Positions 6,105 through 8,488 of a stretch of DNA of 8,488 bases are shown here, piece after piece; the stretch's first letter is position 1; every line of letters begins with the position of its first letter. Origin of the DNA: an uncultured Planctomycetota bacterium (GTDB lineage: Bacteria > Planctomycetota > Planctomycetia > Pirellulales > UBA1268). The position numbers and the translations under genes are program-made. The stretch is from contig CAJQGO010000046.1 in the NCBI GenBank assembly GCA_905477565.1, forward strand, positions 1 through 8,488, given 5' to 3'. The notes under the pieces were generated by a model. It did not search any database. It was given only the letters and a program-made list of their open reading frames with translations, and was not told the origin of the DNA.

Positions 6105-7940
6105 ATGGTAGATGGGAAAAACAAAAAGAACCAACCGGTGTCACCAGCTCTTTCAGATGAAACTGCTGATGGGCCGACACAACACGATGTTGTTCGTGGT
6201 CCTCTAGGATTTGGAAGAGAAACAGTCGAGTCTCTCGTCATTGCATTTACGCTGGCTCTTCTGTTCCGTGCATTTGAGGCAGAAGCTTTTGTCATACCAA
6301 CTGGCTCCATGGCTCCAACACTCATGGGTCGCCATAAGGATCTTGATTGCAGCGAGTGTGCTTTTAATTTTCAGGCTGGAGCCAGCCGAGAAGAAGATGA
6401 TCAATCGCACACCCTGCGAACCGAATTAGGTCGAGTGAATCGCGAGATTGAGCGGCTACGACGGTTGGCTGATGATTCATCCGCAGGGCTTCAGCAGCGA
6501 GACGTGGCGCAGCAACAGCTTGCCGACCTCGAGTCACCAAGTGGAAGATTGTCGGTGCTAAAAATGCGACTTGCCGGCAAGATGATTGCCTCAGCAACCT
6601 GCCCGAATTGTGGAAATGTGATGAAGTTGATTGAGGGTGAAGGGCCTTCTGTGACGTACGATGCACGCTATCCCTCGTACAACGGCGACCGAATTCTTGT
6701 TGATAAATTTGCGTACGACTTTCGAGAACCAAATCGGTGGGATGTTATCGTCTTCAAGTATCCTGAAGGGGCAAATACAAACTACATCAAAAGACTTGTC
6801 GGTTTGCCGAATGAATTGGTAAGTATTGCTGGAGGAGACATCTGGACGAGTCGTGATGGACAGCCAGCTACGATTGCCCGGAAACCACCGCATGTGATGC
6901 AGGCCATGTTACAAGTCGTCCACGACAGTAACTTTCCGGCCTCTCTTATGCAGACAGAGGAGTGGCCTTCCGCCTGGACTGATTGGGCGGATACGAGTGT
7001 GTGGAAGCCAGAGAGGGGCCGGCGTCAATTCACAACAACATGTTCAGCAGGACAGTCAGCAAGCCTTCGGTATCAGCGATTCAATCCGACGTCAGATGAC
7101 TGGAAAGAAGTTCGGCTCGGAATGAGTGTTCGTAAAGATGTCAGACCTGCTCTCGTCAAAGACTTTCAGGCTTATAACGCGATCAGTCAGGGTGGTCATT
7201 GGGTAGGTGATCTTGCTGTTGAATGTGCGATTGAAAGCAAGTCCGACAGTGGTCGCATCGTACTTGATCTTGTTGATGGTGGGCAGCAGCATTCTTGTTC
7301 AATTGACCTCACTGACGGTACGGCAACACTTGTTGCTGCGAGTGGTGTAAAAGCATCAACACTAACTCCTATAAAGGGTAAGGGCTCGTGGGAGGTACTG
7401 TTCACAAATGTTGACGATGAACTTCGGCTTTTTGTTGATAGAAAACTTATGCCAACAGCTACACCGGTTATGTGGAGTTCCGATATCGAAAAGGAGGCAA
7501 CTCGTGATCCTCGACTTGACGTTGTCCAGCCAGGTTCGGCTACACCATCAGATCTCGCGCCTGTAGGTATTACAGTGAAAGCAGAAGAAGAGCCTGTCTC
7601 CGTCGCAGTCTCCTCAATCAAAGTTCTTCGTGATATCTTTTATATTGGCGCTGTTGGTTTTGGTCGCCGAGGTGAAATACGCGATGAACCCATCCTCGAA
7701 TTTCCGCTTGAGGCTGATCAGTTCTTCGTGTTGGGGGATAACTCGGCTGCCAGTAAAGATGGGCGACTTTGGATTGACGTCCATTATGTTGATCGGCGAC
7801 TGCTTCTAGGCCGAGCAATATCGATTGTTTGGCCACATATGGTGACAGCATCCCGGCACGTGACGGTTACCCTCCCTATACTGGGCGAGTTGCGATTGCC
7901 CTCATGGCCAAACTTCGCGAGGATGAAGTTTATCCGGTAG
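6105..7940 (+). CDS. lepB: Signal peptidase I, enlarged form with two insertions
   Basis: This 611-residue membrane serine protease of family S26 removes signal peptides from exported proteins. After a polar cytoplasmic tail, one transmembrane helix (about residues 42-63) leads into PTGSMAPT with nucleophile Ser68. The lysine box is YIKRLVGLP at 227-235, with general base Lys229, preceded by GDRILVDKFAYD at 194-205. The last conserved box is LGDNSAASKDGR at 543-554. The enzyme is about twice the usual length. Between the Ser and Lys boxes lie two Cys pairs, CSEC (82-85) and CPNC (166-169), enclosing a charged Glu/Arg/Gln-rich stretch likely to be a coiled coil; together they could form a split zinc ribbon. 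Between the Lys box and the last box lie about 300 residues, including a beta-rich segment (roughly 365-450, with NVDDELRLFVD at 435-445) resembling concanavalin/LamG-type folds. All catalytic residues are kept, so it should be active. Neighbours suggest an envelope-biogenesis operon. Confidence 0.93.
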   Translation: MVDGKNKKNQPVSPALSDETADGPTQHDVVRGPLGFGRETVESLVIAFTLALLFRAFEAEAFVIPTGSMAPTLMGRHKDLDCSECAFNFQAGASREEDDQSHTLRTELGRVNREIERLRRLADDSSAGLQQRDVAQQQLADLESPSGRLSVLKMRLAGKMIASATCPNCGNVMKLIEGEGPSVTYDARYPSYNGDRILVDKFAYDFREPNRWDVIVFKYPEGANTNYIKRLVGLPNELVSIAGGDIWTSRDGQPATIARKPPHVMQAMLQVVHDSNFPASLMQTEEWPSAWTDWADTSVWKPERGRRQFTTTCSAGQSASLRYQRFNPTSDDWKEVRLGMSVRKDVRPALVKDFQAYNAISQGGHWVGDLAVECAIESKSDSGRIVLDLVDGGQQHSCSIDLTDGTATLVAASGVKASTLTPIKGKGSWEVLFTNVDDELRLFVDRKLMPTATPVMWSSDIEKEATRDPRLDVVQPGSATPSDLAPVGITVKAEEEPVSVAVSSIKVLRDIFYIGAVGFGRRGEIRDEPILEFPLEADQFFVLGDNSAASKDGRLWIDVHYVDRRLLLGRAISIVWPHMVTASRHVTVTLPILGELRLPSWPNFARMKFIR

Positions 7941-7980
7941 GTCAGGTAGCGTGCCTCCCAGATGGATACGAAGTGAAATC

Positions 7981-7985
7981 AAGGA
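7981..7985 (+). promoter_or_regulatory. Shine-Dalgarno site for lptB
   Basis: AAGGA stands 6 bases before the ATG at 7992 within the 51-base gap after the signal peptidase gene. No promoter or terminator is obvious in the gap, so read-through from lepB is likely. Confidence 0.6.
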
Positions 7986-7991
7986 CGGATC

Positions 7992-8488
7992 ATGTCACTG
8001 CTAAAAGCTGAAGGACTTGTGAAGGTATATGGACGTCGTCGAGTGGTCGACGGTGTTTCATTTGAAGTTCAGCAGGGTGAAATTGTCGGTCTGCTTGGCC
8101 CCAATGGCGCGGGGAAGACAACAAGTTTTCGCATGACGTGTGGACTCGTTATTCCAAATGGCGGCCGTGTGCTTCTGGATGATAAAGAGATTACAAAGTG
8201 GCCGATGTTTAAGCGGTCGCGTGATGGTGGTATGGGGTATCTTGCTCAGGAGCAGAGTGTTTTTCGCAAACTGACAGTCCAACAAAATCTTTTGGCAATT
8301 ATGGAACTCATTGGCATGCCAGCCAAAGAACGCCGTCGCCGAAGTGAAGAGTTAATGGAACAGTTTGACATCACACGGATTCGAAAGTCGAAAGCACATT
8401 ACATTTCAGGTGGTGAAAAGAGACGGCTTGAAATTGCTCGCTGTCTTGTCACTGAGCCCCGGATTATTCTGCTCGATGAGCCGTTTAC
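7992..8488 (+). CDS. lptB: LptB, ATPase of the lipopolysaccharide export ABC transporter (partial, 3' end beyond window)
   Basis: The first 165 residues of an ABC-transporter ATPase are present before the window ends. Walker [10 protein letters not shown] is at residues 36-44, the Q-loop glutamine at 86 in [10 protein letters not shown], the signature ISGGE at 138-142 (Ile replacing the usual Leu), and Walker B IILLDEP at 158-164 with catalytic Glu163. The opening ([15 protein letters not shown]), the [16 protein letters not shown] stretch and the [12 protein letters not shown] run are characteristic of LptB rather than of other importers or LivG-type ATPases. In the family, a cytoplasmic dimer works with LptF/LptG to extract lipopolysaccharide from the inner membrane. 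The start is supported by AAGGA 6 bases upstream. It follows signal peptidase I on the same strand. The D-loop, H-loop and C-terminus are outside the window. Confidence 0.9.
   Translation, partial: MSLLKAEGLVKVYGRRRVVDGVSFEVQQGEIVGLLGPNGAGKTTSFRMTCGLVIPNGGRVLLDDKEITKWPMFKRSRDGGMGYLAQEQSVFRKLTVQQNLLAIMELIGMPAKERRRRSEELMEQFDITRIRKSKAHYISGGEKRRLEIARCLVTEPRIILLDEPF

Noticed and set aside
7196..7621. Ser/Thr-rich minus-strand open frame inside the signal peptidase insertion.
   Set aside because: The Ser/Thr richness is a by-product of reading Asp/Glu/Val-rich codons in antisense; the plus-strand frame is continuous with conserved boxes on both sides.

Overview
The window looks like a chromosomal housekeeping segment of a Planctomycetota bacterium with moderate GC. 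This is an inference from protein style: a greatly enlarged signal peptidase I with a split Cys-pair motif and a big extracytoplasmic insertion, an RNase H-like protein opening with an IDEAGYGPN motif, a ROK kinase with a CPCGQPGHLE zinc-loop variant, and two lipoproteins. No phylogenetic search could be run. I see no mobile element, CRISPR array, tRNA or rRNA, and no gene-free stretch longer than about 90 bases.

The left and centre (69-5479) hold six genes on the minus strand, closely packed and probably read as one or two operons. In transcription order they are: a SpoU/TrmH-type RNA 2'-O-methyltransferase; an RNase HII/HIII-like protein joined to it by an ATGA overlap; a SixA-type histidine phosphatase; a small Glu/Pro/Ser-rich lipoprotein; a ROK-family sugar kinase overlapping the lipoprotein gene by 14 bases; and the translation GTPase LepA (EF4). 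The longest gap, 86 bases upstream of the lipoprotein, holds one weak promoter-like match and may start a second transcript.

The right part (5478 to the end) reads on the plus strand and forms an envelope-biogenesis group: a TlpA-like thioredoxin-fold lipoprotein with a CPPC active site, then an unusually large (611-residue) signal peptidase I, then the start of lptB, the ATPase of lipopolysaccharide export, cut by the window edge. The first two genes are 6 bases apart, and both lepB and lptB have good Shine-Dalgarno sequences.

The two groups diverge from around 5478-5490, where the start codons of the methyltransferase and the thioredoxin lipoprotein nearly coincide on opposite strands at CATG palindromes. 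Any promoter for one gene must therefore lie inside the coding sequence of the other. The most interesting items are the signal peptidase insertions and the RNase H-like protein, which keeps all four expected acidic residues but has a long central insertion. I found no strong evidence of a wholly new multi-gene system.
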